A stretch of 64,000 nucleotides of DNA. Source: Punica granatum. Taxonomy: Eukaryota; Streptophyta; Magnoliopsida; Myrtales; Lythraceae. Under the pieces are notes generated by a model that saw only the letters and a list, made by a program, of their open reading frames with translations, did not search any database and was not told where the DNA came from. The translations under genes were made by a program, and so were the position numbers. The stretch is from the NCBI RefSeq assembly GCF_007655135.1, contig NC_045128.1, positions 21,360,811 to 21,424,810 on the forward strand, given 5' to 3'. Within the stretch, counting starts at the first letter, position 1. Each line of letters begins with the position of its first letter. Below, one piece after another: positions 12,401 through 24,554 of the stretch.

Positions 12401-14257
12401 GCGACTCGGGAGAAAATGGGTCGGCACGCTTGCTCCGGCCACGGCACGGTGCGGGATCGAGCTCGATGGACTCCTAAGAGATGGATCTAGACGTCCGTGG
12501 GTAGTCTCGACCGTGCCAAGCCCTGAACAAGCTTGAAACCGTAAGAGAAAGTTCGGTAAAGAAATAGGAACCCGATAAAGGAGAAACGAGTGTAACGGAG
12601 GTTGTGCACGGTAGATCGGCCCTCGGCTCTTGACCACCTCTTCACGGGGGAGGGTGAGGGTTGTGAGGAACCCTTTGAACGTGATGGCACGCGTGGAGGT
12701 CCGGTGTGCACTCGGTAACGGTCTCGGGACTCAATTCTTCGTGCGGGCAGAACACGATGCTAGAGGCTTCAAATGGGAAATCTAAGCCCGGAAATGGACT
12801 CAGGGGGTGGGAAATATGTAGGCTAGGGAGTCTGGTGATTTTTTGTTCAAGTCGAGTCGGGTGATCACCGGAATACCGGGTGGTTTTCCGGTGATTTTGG
12901 CCGGTTTTGGCCTTGGCACAGGCTGGACAAAGGTGAGGGAGTGGGCTGGAGCTTGAGAGGTTTTTGGAGAGAGATTGGCTTGAGAGAGAATGAAGTTGAA
13001 GAAGTGATAAGCTTAATGATGGATGGGGCTTTATAGGCTAGGCTAATGGCCCGATTAAGTGAAACTAATTGCGGTTATGGCATGCTTAGGGGGCTGCCAA
13101 ATTTTGAAGAAGGGGTTAGGGAGGGGTTTATGTCACTTAGAGTGTAGGGGAAGTAATGGAAGAGTGATGGGAAGTGATGGGGAAATGATAGGAAGTGATG
13201 GGTGTAAGAAGAATTTGAAATTTGTGGTGGAGGGGGCTTCTTGAAGCTTGGAGCAGCCGGCCAAAGGGGATCTAGCCGTGGCTTGGGCGGTGGAGCCATG
13301 GCTTGGGGATTGAGCCTTGGCTTGGGGTTGAGCCGCGGCTTGGAGGCTTGGCTTGGCTGAGCCGTGGGTCCCATTTGACTAGGGGAAAAGCCGGGGAAAG
13401 CTCGAGACTTGATTGAACGCGCGTCCGATCTCTGATGTCCAATTAATTTATATGTTTGGAATGCTTGAATGAAGAGAATTTGAATGAGCCTAATATCGCC
13501 ATATGTCACGTGAACGAATGTTCGGGTGACTCGGCGTCTCGAGAGTCGGTTTTGCCCCGTTTGGACGCTCGGAGTGGAGTTGACCGTCTCCGTTCCCTAA
13601 TTGCTCCTTTGTGCATCTTAATGTTCGTTTCGGTGACCCTTTTGCCTCGCAGGAGATCGTTGGCACGTTGTCCCCAACCGAAGACCGTTGCCCCGGGGGA
13701 GACCTAGGGACTTGTGACCGGGGCTTTTTTCAGTGTTTCCCGAATGTCTTGAAGTGTTCGGGGATCGCTGTGATCTCTGTTTTCTGTGAATGTGCCCCGA
13801 AGATTCACCAGGAGGCGTTCGCTACCATTGAAACGTCCCTCGGGAAGCCCTGTAGAGTTCCGAAAGGTCATCTGAAGCTTGTTCCCCGACCCCGGTGGTC
13901 CCTGGGTGCTTGTAGGCTCATTTTGGGGTGTCGTTTACTTGTTAGTGGATCGGGCCCCGGGGGGCCCCGTCAGAAAAGGCGCCCGTGAGAGATCGAGGGT
14001 GTCTTGGCTTAAGGGGGATGCCTCCGGGACGCGCCTGGACGTGTCGTTGGTCATTTTGGCACTGAGAGGGATTTTTAGAGTCCCATATTGGGCACCTTTC
14101 GGTGTTTCAGTGATTCAATGATGAATAGTGCTAGCTCCGCTGTTTTCGGGGTTCCTTGCTTGTTTGTTCTTTTGACAGCTCTCCTCCGCCTTTCTAGTGC
14201 ACCCTGCTTTTCTCCTGTAATTCATGTCTCCGTGCCCGCATGTTCACCTCTAATTGT
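9470..14257 (-). mobile_element. R5: minus-sense B-type LTR, right end truncated
   Basis: Starts TGAGCGCACC (TGTGCGCACC in R8, one change) and is collinear with the R8 LTR for 4.8 kb. It then stops about 80 bp short of the expected terminus. Contains a TATA-like box (13029-13035), a donor-like box (12294-12302) and two covarying hairpins (10438-10452 and 10467-10481). The junction near 14250-14258 passes straight into plus-sense LTR interior, and about 470 bp of R4 LTR is missing there. One deletion across the R5/R4 boundary explains both gaps. Confidence 0.75.
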
Positions 14258-15781
14258 CGGGTGCGAGTTTCATTCGCACGGCCCATTCCATCCACTTTCG
14301 GTGTTTCTATCTCCCTATTGTAGATTCGGTGGCGACCATTTTATTTCTGTTGCAAAACATGAAAAACTGGATTAATCACGCATTCGGCTTAATCAAACAT
14401 TAGTTAATGGATAGGCGGAATGCTAGATTCCAATCTAGAGTCAAAATATGGGTTTGGCAAATTCGGTGAAACCATAGTGACACACCACTGAATAAAGTTT
14501 TAAAACAAATCCACGCATGTAATCGGAGTAGAACCATATTCCAGCCTACCTCTTTGTTTGCCTAGGTTAGATACATTGTTTGCTAATCAACCCCGATTAA
14601 TAACTGATTAAATCACGTACATTCGACTTAATATACAACTTGTCTGTATTTACCTATATTTGTCAGTTATTGTTTGTTTTTCATCAGTTTTCTTCTATTT
14701 TCCATTTGCTTTTGCTGATTTGTTGCGGTTCGGGTCCGAGCCCATAGATTACGTGTTGCACGGGGTCCAACGCCCCAAATCACCGAACACGAGGTCCAAT
14801 GCCTCCTAACTCACTGAGCGCGTGCAACCCGAGTGCGGAATGGGATCTAGCCTCGAGTCACCATCACACTCCAAATATGGCCTATGTGGAAGGCAATTTG
14901 GATTGGATGTGTGAAACGTGTTTAGATATCACCCGGGAGCTCGATCGGTCCAACGGTTACAGTGGGAACTAATCGGTTCTCCTGCAAATAGTCGGTTCGA
15001 TTGGACCCGACCCCCGGCTCTTTGAGCCCGCGTTGCCTTAATTTATTTATCAGTCATTCAAAACACATGGTGAGCCGGAGCGGAATATTGGCCCAATGCA
15101 AACCGATCCGGATCCATTTACTTTATTCAGTTGTATTATGTAATTATTTGAGTGTACATTGTGAGGACCTTATTTGTACATCTATTCATTCATTTGTAAG
15201 GATCCCCGATCGGTAAGCGAGAGGTCCGAGTGTTGAACCGGTCAAGTTGGTCTATTGTTGCCTAGAGCCGAGTAAGCCCGAATACTCGCGGTTTCAGTTC
15301 ATGCAGGGAGTCGACCGCCGTGGTTTGACAAACTGTAAACGTTAGGATAGTGAACCGATTCCTCGACGCACGAGCCTACTCATCTTTTGGGTTCTTGGCC
15401 CAACTTGATTAATTCATAGACTTTACGGTGTCAAAACGGGCGAGTCAAGTGCAACCCTAAATTACGCGGTAAATAAACAAAACGGCAAGCCTAGCAAACT
15501 AGAGTACCGAAAGGGCGTGCGGGATATAGGCCCGCACGTAATAGAACCCTCGAATCCGGAATTTTCGGTTCCATATGACCATTACCTTAGTATTTAGGTG
15601 TACCCCGTACTCCTAGACTCGGGCGACTCAACGATCCTCGACCTACGGGTCGTAAACAGTAAGTGGCGACCGCTTCTCACGTGCGTTTGTCGCGCGTCCC
15701 CGGGAAGGTGGATACTCCCAGGCCGCATTGCATAGGCTTCGCGCATGTGTGCCCCGACGAGATTAAATTCGGGTGCGCACA
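14258..15781 (+). mobile_element. R4 5' LTR, terminal segment
   Basis: Matches the last 1.5 kb of the R1 LTR (from about 4118) and ends GGTGCGCACA at 15781, followed at once by a primer binding site. It is therefore the 3' end of a 5' LTR. Tandem hairpins are at 14762-14776 and 14791-14805 with intact stems. Confidence 0.8.
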
Positions 15782-17435
15782 GCTTGGCGACTCCGCTGGG
15801 GACATACTTAGTGGGTTCGGGCTCAAATCCGTTTGCTTGCTTGCATGTTTATTTATTGCTTTTCGTACATTTATGTTAAGCACATTTATTTTACGCACTT
15901 GCATCGCATCATTCTAGCGGGTTTCTAGGTACCTTGTCCGAAATCCCACGGGCGCCAAAATAGGAAGCTAGGTTAGTCAGAGGTTCCGAGTAATGAAACG
16001 GATCGAGTCGGCTATGCCACCAAACCAGCCCCCAAAGATCCCCGCTCGATTTCAAGGAATTCACACCCTTGAGTCGGGAGCCCCCATCCATAGATAGCAC
16101 GGTCCCTGTAGCACCGAACCATGCATCGTGTTATACCTCCATGCAAGCCTTCAACCCGACTCCGACAACAGTCCATCGAGTCGGCATGCGAGCCATTTGA
16201 GTCTTTTCCATTTCAAGAGTGATGTACATGTAATTTCTATTAAGCCATGGGCATTTACTCTCTTTGCACACATGCATCATGTAGTTTTCAAAAATTAGGA
16301 TGTCATTCATGTTGACAAGTCCTAAACGGATTTTCCTGTCGTCTTGGTAAGGGACGCCTTGCTCGGCCTCCTACCTGCCCCTCGACAGAGTCCGCCAACA
16401 CACGAGGACCTCACCGACCCACAACAGAACGCGAATGGTGTATATTCCGGGACAACATGATCGACCTCATCAACACTAGGTTCGATCACCGAGAGGTCGC
16501 TGAGAGATGAAGAACTCGCCGGCCAACCACCTTAGAGGGAGCTCTCCCAAACTTGTGCCAAGATGTAGAGATGCGGTCAAGAGCTCGCTTGAGCGAACGC
16601 CGCCCTGGAGAGGTCTAGGAAGAGGGCTCGAGGAGGCCCACACATGCACTCTAGGATAGATATCTCCGCAAGGCCCTCGCCTAGAACCGGTGCTTTCCGA
16701 GGCCACGCTCGCTCAAACCCCGAGTGTGGTGGCAAATCAGCTTAACGCTCTATTTTACAAAATTTGCATTGTACTTTGAACCTTTCGAGTCAATGTGAAC
16801 AACAACATTAGCTTTTGAAAACTCACACATTGCATGCATCCTATCCATTTATTGTTTTACACGACAATTAACACTACCACACGGTAGACAAAGTTGTGAC
16901 CGCTTTTGCAGGTAGACCTCTCGTGGTCCTCACTCTTCCTCCACGGCAAGAAGATCAGTAGCTCAAGGGCCAACCATTCAAGTAACACTAACTCCCCATT
17001 AATCCCGCGCAATCGATTATGTCATTGCATGGTTGAGCACATGTCCCTCTATGCTACAAGTGCTTCCATCAGCACAACTGAGCGTGCCATTTCCGCGTCG
17101 TGCGAGCACACCCCTACCTTGCCCATGCACGCATCCTCGACACGCCTTGTGCATGTCTCTCAGTGTGCTTGCATGACGCCTACCAGGCCAGTTCTCTCCC
17201 CTACGCTGTTGCATTCAAATTACGAATAGTTCTTGTTCCTTCATTGCTTTTCCTCTTCCCATTGCAGGAAATAACTGACAAGAAGGCAACTTGAACCTTA
17301 AACGACCATAATCAGAACAATGAACACTTCCCGTCCAGCACCTTGGAACCTCGACACCGAATCGCAACACTCCCTCCGCAAAAGATCACAGGCAACAGCT
17401 CCGACGAACAGAGCTTGGCCCTGCCCACCCGCCGC
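15782..17435 (+). mobile_element. R4 internal region, left half (non-coding leader)
   Basis: Collinear with the reverse complement of the R6 leader (about 28332 down to 26650). No reading frame shows a retroelement domain. The segment from about 16330 to 16740 sits between two conserved boxes that in R8 bracket ORF1; I do not recognise it. Around 16900-16950 there is one unit-like copy of what is a 110-bp array in R6. R6 interrupts the region at 17436; the rest resumes at 43079. Confidence 0.7.
15785..15803 (+). other. Primer binding site of R4 (tRNA-Arg-like)
   Basis: TGGCGACTCCGCTGGGGAC begins three bases after the LTR end. Ogre/Tat elements are known to use tRNA-Arg; the exact tRNA match was not computed. 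R6 has the same site with one difference, in minus sense at 28311-28329. Confidence 0.75.
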
Positions 17436-18201
17436 TGTACGGACCCGAATGTGGACTCTCGTCGGGGCCCGCATTGCGCGCTTTTGGATCGCGCGGCTTG
17501 GGAGTGTCCACCTTCCCGTGGGGACGCGTGACGGACACGCGTGAGAGAAGGAGTCGCCACTTATCATTTTACGACCCGTAGGTCGAGGGCGGATAAGTTA
17601 CCCGAGTCTAGGGGTATGGAACACCTAGTTTGTCGTTAAGGCATTGATCTGTGCGGAACCGGAAAATCCGTGTTCGGGGGTTCATGTTACGTGCGGGCCT
17701 ATATCCCGCACGCCCTTTCGGTACTCTGGTTTGCTAGGCTTGCATTTTTGTTTTATTTACCGCATGAATTAGGCTACACTCGGCTCACACGTTTTGACAC
17801 CGTAACTTCGATGAATTAAACGATGTCGGTGGAGAAGCTGAGAGAGAAGTAAACCCGTGTGTCGGGGAATTGTTTCACAATCTTGCGTTACAGTTCATCG
17901 AACCATGGAGGTTGAATCCCTGCGTGAACCAGAACCGCGAGTTCTTGGATTTACTTGTATCTGGGCAAGCATTAGACCGATTCGATTAATTCGACTCTCG
18001 GACCGTTCGCTCACCGACTGGAATTCTTACAGAATAAATGTACAAAATAAAATCCTTACAATGCTCTCGAAAACAATAAATACAAATTACAAATGGCCGA
18101 ATTCCAGTCGACTCGCGTTCGGTTATTATTCCACTCTAACTCACCGTGAGTTTAGGGAAAAAGACCGAAGAACTGAAATTCAATGGACGCTCTCACTGAA
18201 T

Positions 18202-18272
18202 AAGGCGTTGGACCCTGTGAGTGTTGATTAGGGCGTTGAACCCTGTGCTCGATGATTAGGGTGTTGAACCCT
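18202..18272 (-). other. Three tandem hairpins in the R6 left LTR
   Basis: 15-nt hairpins at 18202-18216, 18230-18244 and 18258-18272, period 28. In element sense the loops are TTCAACA, TTCAACG and TCCAACG with stems AGGG/CCCT, AGGG/CCCT and AGGG/CCTT. The last gives a G-U wobble in RNA. GGTTCAACGCC fits the pol III B-box consensus GGTTCRANNCC. The right LTR (29099-29169) and R9 (61883-61953) have the same three. Confidence 0.7.
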
Positions 18273-19929
18273 AATATTATTCGGCCTAGGGATCAAGCTC
18301 GACCCGTATGGCAAACAAGTGCGGAAAGATAACACGCAACATGTTAATAACAGACAAAGTGTTTGTTATTGTCGTGTTTACGTGAATTAACAGATTATTA
18401 ACCCAGGGGTGTTTTTGCAAGCAAATGCCATATGCTAAACAATCAAACACGTGCCAATGTTTTAGTATTCTGTTTTTGTTGGAAATTTGGAAAAGAGAAT
18501 CGAATATCATGTGTGTAGATTGCTTTTATAGTGATTCGGTGTTGTGACACTGAATTACCACTGAATTGATCCAAACTTGTATTTTGACTCTAGATTTGGA
18601 ACCTAGAGTTCCGCCTAACCATTTTCTAGGATTTGGTTAATTCGAGTGAAATGATTAGTCCGATAACTGTATTTTGATACAGAATACCCAACTGACATCT
18701 TAAACTGCGCTAGGATGTCGGCGAATCACGAAATGATGTTCTGGCCCTTGATTTGAAAATTTGTTTTCAGAAAAGGAGAACAAAACAATAAGGATTTGAA
18801 AGTATGAGGGTTTTGAAAAGGGCATTAACACCGTTTTGTAATTCGTCGTCGCGAGTTACAAATTAATGTCCAATTCGTGCAAAGTTATTTAAATGGAATG
18901 AATTAACCGTGTGAACGTCCCGATTAACCCGTTCGTGGAATTAATGCTTAAGGTTATTACCGAATACTTTAATTGTGAGAACGATTCGTGATTCGGCGAC
19001 CAACACGAATCCGTAAGGATCGAGGATATTTGGTCCAATGACCGAAACTACCCTCGTAACCGAATGGACCCGAATGAGTCAACGATACCCGAATCCATGC
19101 ATGTGTTGTTTTGAAAAGACATGTAATCGATGTTTTAACATGGGAATCGTGGAAATACCGAAATTACACTTTCGTACAATCCGAGAAATGAATTAAACTC
19201 GAAATAAGGAAATCATTCTTGATCCAAAAAGGGCCAAGAAGCCCTCGACTTCACCTTGTCAAAGATGGCCGAATACTCTCATGGCTCGATTCAAATCACA
19301 AAGAATTTCCTTGTCTTGGTTTAATCATTTTTCGCATGCTCAAACATCAAACATCATGAATAACACGTTTTGACAAAAACCGGTATTACCATGATTTGAT
19401 TAACTCATTTAAACATGCAAACATGTTATTTAAGGAATCGATAAAATAATACCGGCTTCATGCATGCAAGAACAACAAAATAAACTCGGAAAATAACTTG
19501 GATCGGGCTAAGGAGACCAATCTTAACCCGAAAAGAGCAACTCAAGTCTCGGCCATCCCATTTAGAGACTTGGCCGTGAGCTCACTTGCCATTTTCGGGT
19601 CGGGATAGTCTTCCAAACAACAATCCAAACCTTTTTCCGACATGCTAGCAAGTTATAAGGTAATACACATGCATAATATAACATAAAATTGCATAAAAGT
19701 TAAGTCTTGCAAGTTAAGTATGCATAAAATACCATAGTACTCCATAGCCATGCAAAAATATAAAAAGCCCTAACTCCTCTAAGTCAAGAGTGATTTACCT
19801 AGCCTCGAGATACGAGGAAAGAGTCGGGGAAGTGTTCGAGAGTCGGGTGACTCGGTTGAACGCTTGGAAGGATGCTCGGGTGCAAAGGATGCACGTTCGG
19901 GGAGCTAGGTGCACGGGGAATGCGACTGG

Positions 19930-20098
19930 AATGCACGGGAGGCGCGCGGCTTGCGCGGGGGCGGGCAGGCGCGCAGCCGTGCGAGCGGCGTGCGCGCGCG
20001 CGCGCGGCGCGCGCGGGGCGGGCGTGCGTGCGTGCGCGGGCGTGCGCGCGCGGCGGGCGCGGGCGGGCGCGGGCGTGCGCGCGGCTGGCGCTGGCGGG
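19930..20098 (-). repeat. Hypervariable GC-rich block in the A-type LTR
   Basis: Nearly pure G/C made of GCGCGGGCGTGC-like units, including a run of alternating purine-pyrimidine. Copies at about 40960-41100 and 63636-63765 differ strongly in length and order, while sequence just outside is almost identical. It lies between the TATA-like box and the donor-like box, so it would be in the 5' UTR. Long Arg/Ala/Pro-rich frames here are composition artefacts. Confidence 0.8.
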
Positions 20099-20457
20099 TC
20101 ACTATTCACCCGAGAGTAGCGATTTCACCCGAAATGCACTATTTGCCCTGAAACAATAATTTAAAGACTTCAAATGGAAAAACCAATTTCACCAATGAAC
20201 TCCATGGGTCCAAAATGAGTGGGATATGAAGTTTGAGAAATTTTGAGCTTAAGTCGGGATGATGAACATCGGCTTCCGACTTAAGAACTCAAGGCTCTCT
20301 TTTGATCTTTTCGGTTTTCTTTTCTCTTCCTTCTAAGTGCTGAAGTTTTCTGGTTCTTGAGTGTTTTTGGCTATGGAGTTTGAGAGGATTTCTTGAAAGA
20401 GAAAGGTTGGAGAGAGTGTGTAAGAGAAGAAGTGATTATCTTAATCACTTTTGAGCC

Positions 20458-20464
20458 ATTTATA
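20458..20464 (-). promoter_or_regulatory. Putative TATA box of the R6 left LTR
   Basis: TATAAAT on the minus strand in the context CCTATAAATGGC. The matching copy in the right LTR is 41473-41479. A pyrimidine-rich stretch follows about 35-50 nt downstream. Confidence 0.55.
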
Positions 20465-22063
20465 GGCAAAGCTAATGACACAATTAGCAAAAGCAAGTGC
20501 TCTTAACCCCCATGCTTAGAAAATATCAAGCCTCATCCTCTTCCATTGCATTAATGAAGAAGAGATAAGACATTGATGAGCATTGATGAGCATTGATGGA
20601 GGCTTGAGTGTTGTCTTCAAACTCTTGGATATTTTCAAGCAAGAGTGCAAGTTGGCTTCTTGCATTGAAGAAGAAGAAGAAGCTTCTAGAGTAAAGGGTG
20701 ACTCATCTTGAATAGCCCGTGGGTCCCACGACCGAAGAGGAGAAACCGGGAAAAAGCTCGGGTCTCGATTGATCGTGCATTCGAAGTTCGTGGTTTGAAT
20801 TGAACGTCGAATTATCGATATACGCGAGAAAATGGATTTAATGAGTCCGAGATTGGCATTTTCCGTGAGAAATTGCCAAATGTCTGTATGAGGCTTGGAA
20901 GCCGGTTTTGCTCCTTTTATGCATTCAGAGCGAGGTTACCCACTTCTGACAGCATATCTTGTATCTGCATCCCACGTCGGTCATTTTGACATAAATTGTC
21001 AAATTACGTGGGCCCTTGTCCCTTAAGCCGGTAAATACAAATATGGAGCCGGAGATGTCCTAGGAGGCCGAAACTGGATTTCTCAGATTGCTTTCTGAGT
21101 TTCTTGGGCGATCCGGAGATTACTGCGATCTCTGTTTGCTGAGATTGGGCCTCTAAGGATATGAAAAGTGCATCTGAGACCCTTAAAGCACTGCTCGAGG
21201 GGTCTAGATGAGTTGTGTGATTCATTCCGACAATTCCACATTGAGCCTTGAGAAGGCTAGCATTGTGTAAGGTAAGCATTCGGCGTCAAGTTTCCCCAAA
21301 GAGGACCTCCGGATATGGATTTTCACTGAAAATGGCCTTTTGTGCCCCTCGGAGGTTACTCGGGAAACCGTGAAGGGTTTAGCTGTCTGTTTTTCCCAAT
21401 TGCGAATGTCCGCTGGAGTTTTCAGGGCAATGTAGTGTGAACTTCGTTTGCCGTAATTCCATCAGACCAGTCTCCGGTTACGCTCTTCCGAAGAAGGGTA
21501 TGCCCGTTTTGTCATTCGGAAGTCATTCAGAGTGTCTGTATGGCTTCTAAAAGACAATATGAAGCATTGCTCGTGCTCTGTATGATTGAGGGGCATGGCC
21601 GCATCTGATATTTGGAATTAACTTTTCTTCGAGAAACCGGCATTTTTGGACTTCCACTGAAAAGTTGTCTGTATACAGAAAGTTGTTCTGTATAGAGCAG
21701 ATGATTTGCAAAATGCCTTTGGGGACACTTTTTATCTGTTTGGCATTGGAGTGGATTTTTGGGGTTCAATATTGACTGTCTTCCGATGATCGAGCGAACT
21801 ATCGGAAAATAGAACTGTCCGTGTGATATACTGAAAATGCCGGTTTTGGATATTGCTGAGCTCTCTAGTCACTCTATTACCCTTTGGTGACCCCTGGAGT
21901 CCTTCTGTCATATGCATGTGTCATTTGCCTGATTTTGCCGACTTGAGGATGAATAGTGATTTTCTGCTCTGTTAAGTCGTTTTTCTGTATTCTGCTCAGG
22001 TTGTGGCTTGGATCATTGCTGATATCATCGTTTGGAAAGGTGAGCCAAAATGGGGTGCTGACA

Positions 22064-22077
22064 GCTTGCCCCTCTTT
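22064..22077 (-). promoter_or_regulatory. Polypurine tract of R6
   Basis: Minus strand reads AAAGAGGGGCAAGC directly against the 3' LTR. The bases to 22262 are a short spacer with no recognisable feature. Confidence 0.8.
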
Positions 22078-22262
22078 GACTGCATGCTCGAGTAGAGGAT
22101 GCAGCCAAAGACTTCAGAAGCGCCCTAATTTGATAGCAATGATTGACATGGAATTTCCGATAACAGTCTTCTCCCTCTTACTTTGGATATGTGGGGATGT
22201 TATACCTGATGCAGAAATGTAAAAGTCAGGATGAACCTGAGGGGATGGACCCCTAAACAGAT

Positions 22263-23175
22263 AAGTAGTCGGGACGTACCCGAAGTGCAGGAAAGTAGTC
22301 GGGACGTACCCGAAGTGCAGGAGAAGTAGTCGGGACGTACCCGAAATGCGGAGAAGTAGTCGGGACGTACCCGAAATGCAGGAAAGTACCCGAAATGCAG
22401 AAAAAGTAGTCGGGACGTACCCGAAATGCAGAAAAAGTAGTCGGGACGTACCCGAAATGCAGGAAAGTAGTCGGGACGTACCCGAAATGCAGAAAAGTAG
22501 TCGGGACGTACCCGAAGGGTTTGCAATATGCACGGGGCGCATACCGAATGAACAACATGGTTCAAAGGCGCCTACCCAATGGACTTGCGGGGTGCGGGGC
22601 GTGTTGCCCGGCGGGTTTGCAAGGTGCGGGGCGTTTTGCCAGGAGGATTGCATGGTGCAGAAAAGTAGTCGGGACGTACCCGAAATGCGGAAAAGTAGTC
22701 GGGACGTACCCGAAGTGCGGAAAGTAGTCGGGACGTACCCGAAATGCAGAAAAGTAGTCGAGACGTACCCGAAATGCAGGAAAAGTAGTCTGGACGTACC
22801 CGAAGTGCGGAAAATAGTCGGGACGTACCCGAAGTGCGGAAAAGTAGTCGGGACGTACCCGAAATGCGAAAAAGTAGTCGGGACGTACCCGAAATGCATG
22901 AAAGTAGTCGGGACGTACCCGAAATGCGGGAAAGTAGTCGGGACGTACCCGAAATGCGGGAAAGTAGTCGGGACGTACCCGAAATGCGGAAAAGTAGTCG
23001 GGACGTACCCGAAATGCAGGAAAAGTAGTCGGGACGTACCCGAAGTGCGGAAAAGTAGTCGGGACGTACCCGAAGTGCGGAAAATAGTCGGGACGTACCC
23101 GAAGTGCGGAAAATAGTCGGGACGTACCCGAAGTGCGGAAAAGTAGTCGGGACGTACCCCTAATGCAGAAAAGTA
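22263..23175 (-). repeat. 29-30-bp tandem hairpin array in the 3' UTR of R6
   Basis: About 26 copies of a unit containing GTAGTCGGGACGTACCCGAA, period 29-31. An insert of about 145 bp at 22516-22660 has its own GGGGCG-rich short repeats. Each unit carries the inverted repeat TCGGG-ACGTA-CCCGA. In element sense the unit (TTCCTGC, then TCGGGTACGTCCCGA) aligns with the R1 unit (TTCCTGCTCGGGTCCATCCCG). Open frames of 211-261 codons crossing it are repeat translations. Confidence 0.9.
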
Positions 23176-24554
23176 AATTGCATGGGATGCATTGCAAAAA
23201 GTAAATGCAAACGTTGGGGAGTTGCGTGAGGTGTGGAAGGAATCATTGTGCTTCCTCCGTCACTGAGCTTGTCCGTGTTGCAATCGATGTAGTGGCAGAA
23301 TGTTTCATTGTTTGCCAACAGATTGCGATGCAACTGAGTGCCTGGAGCGCTGCTCTGAAGATTCTCCTCTTGGGTTGAGATTGTCACCCATCACATGAAG
23401 TAGAGATGAATCGATCTTGGGGAGATATCTTCCAAGGAGCGTTGATTTGTCGGAGGCAAGCGTTGATGCTGGGACGAAGTCATTTCACTGAAGCCTTACC
23501 TCTGTGGCAGTGATGTGTTTGATCTGCCGAAAGCCGGGCTCACCGCTAGGCGGTTACCTATTGGGCTGCCGGAAACCGACTTTGCTGCTGAGGAATGATT
23601 GTGCTTTGTCGGAGGCCAGCTCTGCTGCTTGGGAGGTCATGCTTTGACCTGCAAGAAGTTCGCCAAAAGTCGGCGTCTTGTATTGCGAGACTCGAGCTCT
23701 AAGACAGAGCGCCTACGTATCCCGTGGAACTAGGAATCAGAGTCTGTCGTAGTTCATGCTGTTTGCAGTACCTGTGATCCTGACATTACTAGTAAATCAT
23801 GTTAGAAATACTAACAAGTAATGGACACAGGTAAGCATGAAAATGTTGTTGCGACACGCAGATCTTCAGTTTTGGGTCACCTAAACAACCCATGAAGATT
23901 TTTGCTTTGACAGTATAAGTAGGTCCCGTTCTCGGAGGTCTAGATGCGAGGCCTCCAGGGGCTCCCGTTAGCTATGTATTGGGCATATCGAGACTTCCCC
24001 GACGATGCCCTAGCAATTCTATCGTTTGTTCGACGCGCCTGTCGGCTTTGAACCCTTCTCAATAGGGTACAGTAGGGCGGCTGCATTTGCAACCCGCTTG
24101 GGGATTTCTATTCAGATTTGGTCAGACTCGGTCTGACCATTTCCAAAGCGTTATGACTAGACTCTCGGAGAGGAATGTCTGGGATTTTGGCTCTGTGATA
24201 GCCTGTTGAAGGGTGGCTGTGACCCATTCGGAGTTATGCAAAGACAAAGTGAAAAGAGAAAGCTTGGGAAGCACGTTGCCCGCAGGCTAAAAGGATACAC
24301 GGGTTCACGCCTGCAATGAGATGTACCCCCATTTTTCTTCGTCCTTTTGTTGTGTAGGTTGTACTGAACTGCTTGGACGGCGTATTCAGTTACCCACTGT
24401 ACTTGAGGAAGGTTCCCTCTTGGACGGTTGAATGGTATTGGAGAGCCGATCGGGGATCGTGTTGGAATAGATAAACTGGCCACTTCCCTTGGGGATCCCT
24501 TGTCCACACGATGTGTGAGAGACTAGGGGGCAATTTTATTTATCTCTCGTTTTG
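23176..24554 (-). mobile_element. R6 3' UTR, non-coding
   Basis: No domain-bearing frame. From about 23690 onward it is collinear (inverted) with R4 near 44700-45620, including the segment around 24000-24120. No other feature seen. Confidence 0.6.

Larger units (their letters stand above)
17436..22063 (-). mobile_element. 3' LTR of R6 (A-type, left copy)
   Basis: Related to the B-type LTRs over long stretches, including the terminus and the block near 17500-17760, but with a distinct end (TGTACGGACC). Contains three tandem hairpins (18202-18272), the donor-like box (19795-19803), a GC-rich block (19930-20098) and a TATA-like box (20458-20464, minus). A 124-codon frame near its left end recurs in all A-type copies but only because the LTRs are nearly identical; it has no recognisable domain. 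Confidence 0.85.

Noticed and set aside
17857..18231. A 124-codon frame repeated at 28754-29128 and 61538-61912
   Set aside because: Conserved only because the LTRs are nearly identical; no recognisable domain, and it is not kept in the B-type LTRs.
18202..18300. Telomere-like CCCTAA/TTAGGG motifs
   Set aside because: They are the stems of the tandem LTR hairpins with spacers between, not a uniform 7-bp plant telomere repeat.
19790..20159. Arg/Ala/Pro-rich open frames on both strands, also at 40811-41174 and 63483-63837
   Set aside because: They arise from the GC-rich block; frames are open on both strands and the protein is not conserved between copies.
22263..23175. CRISPR-like look of regularly spaced repeats
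   Set aside because: Units are head-to-tail with no unique spacers, the sequence is plant retrotransposon, and no cas genes are present.
22114..23197. Long open frames of 211-261 codons on both strands, translating as FGYVPTTF or VGTYPKC repeats
   Set aside because: They are translations of the 29-30-bp array in several frames and carry no domain; the unit length keeps frames open.
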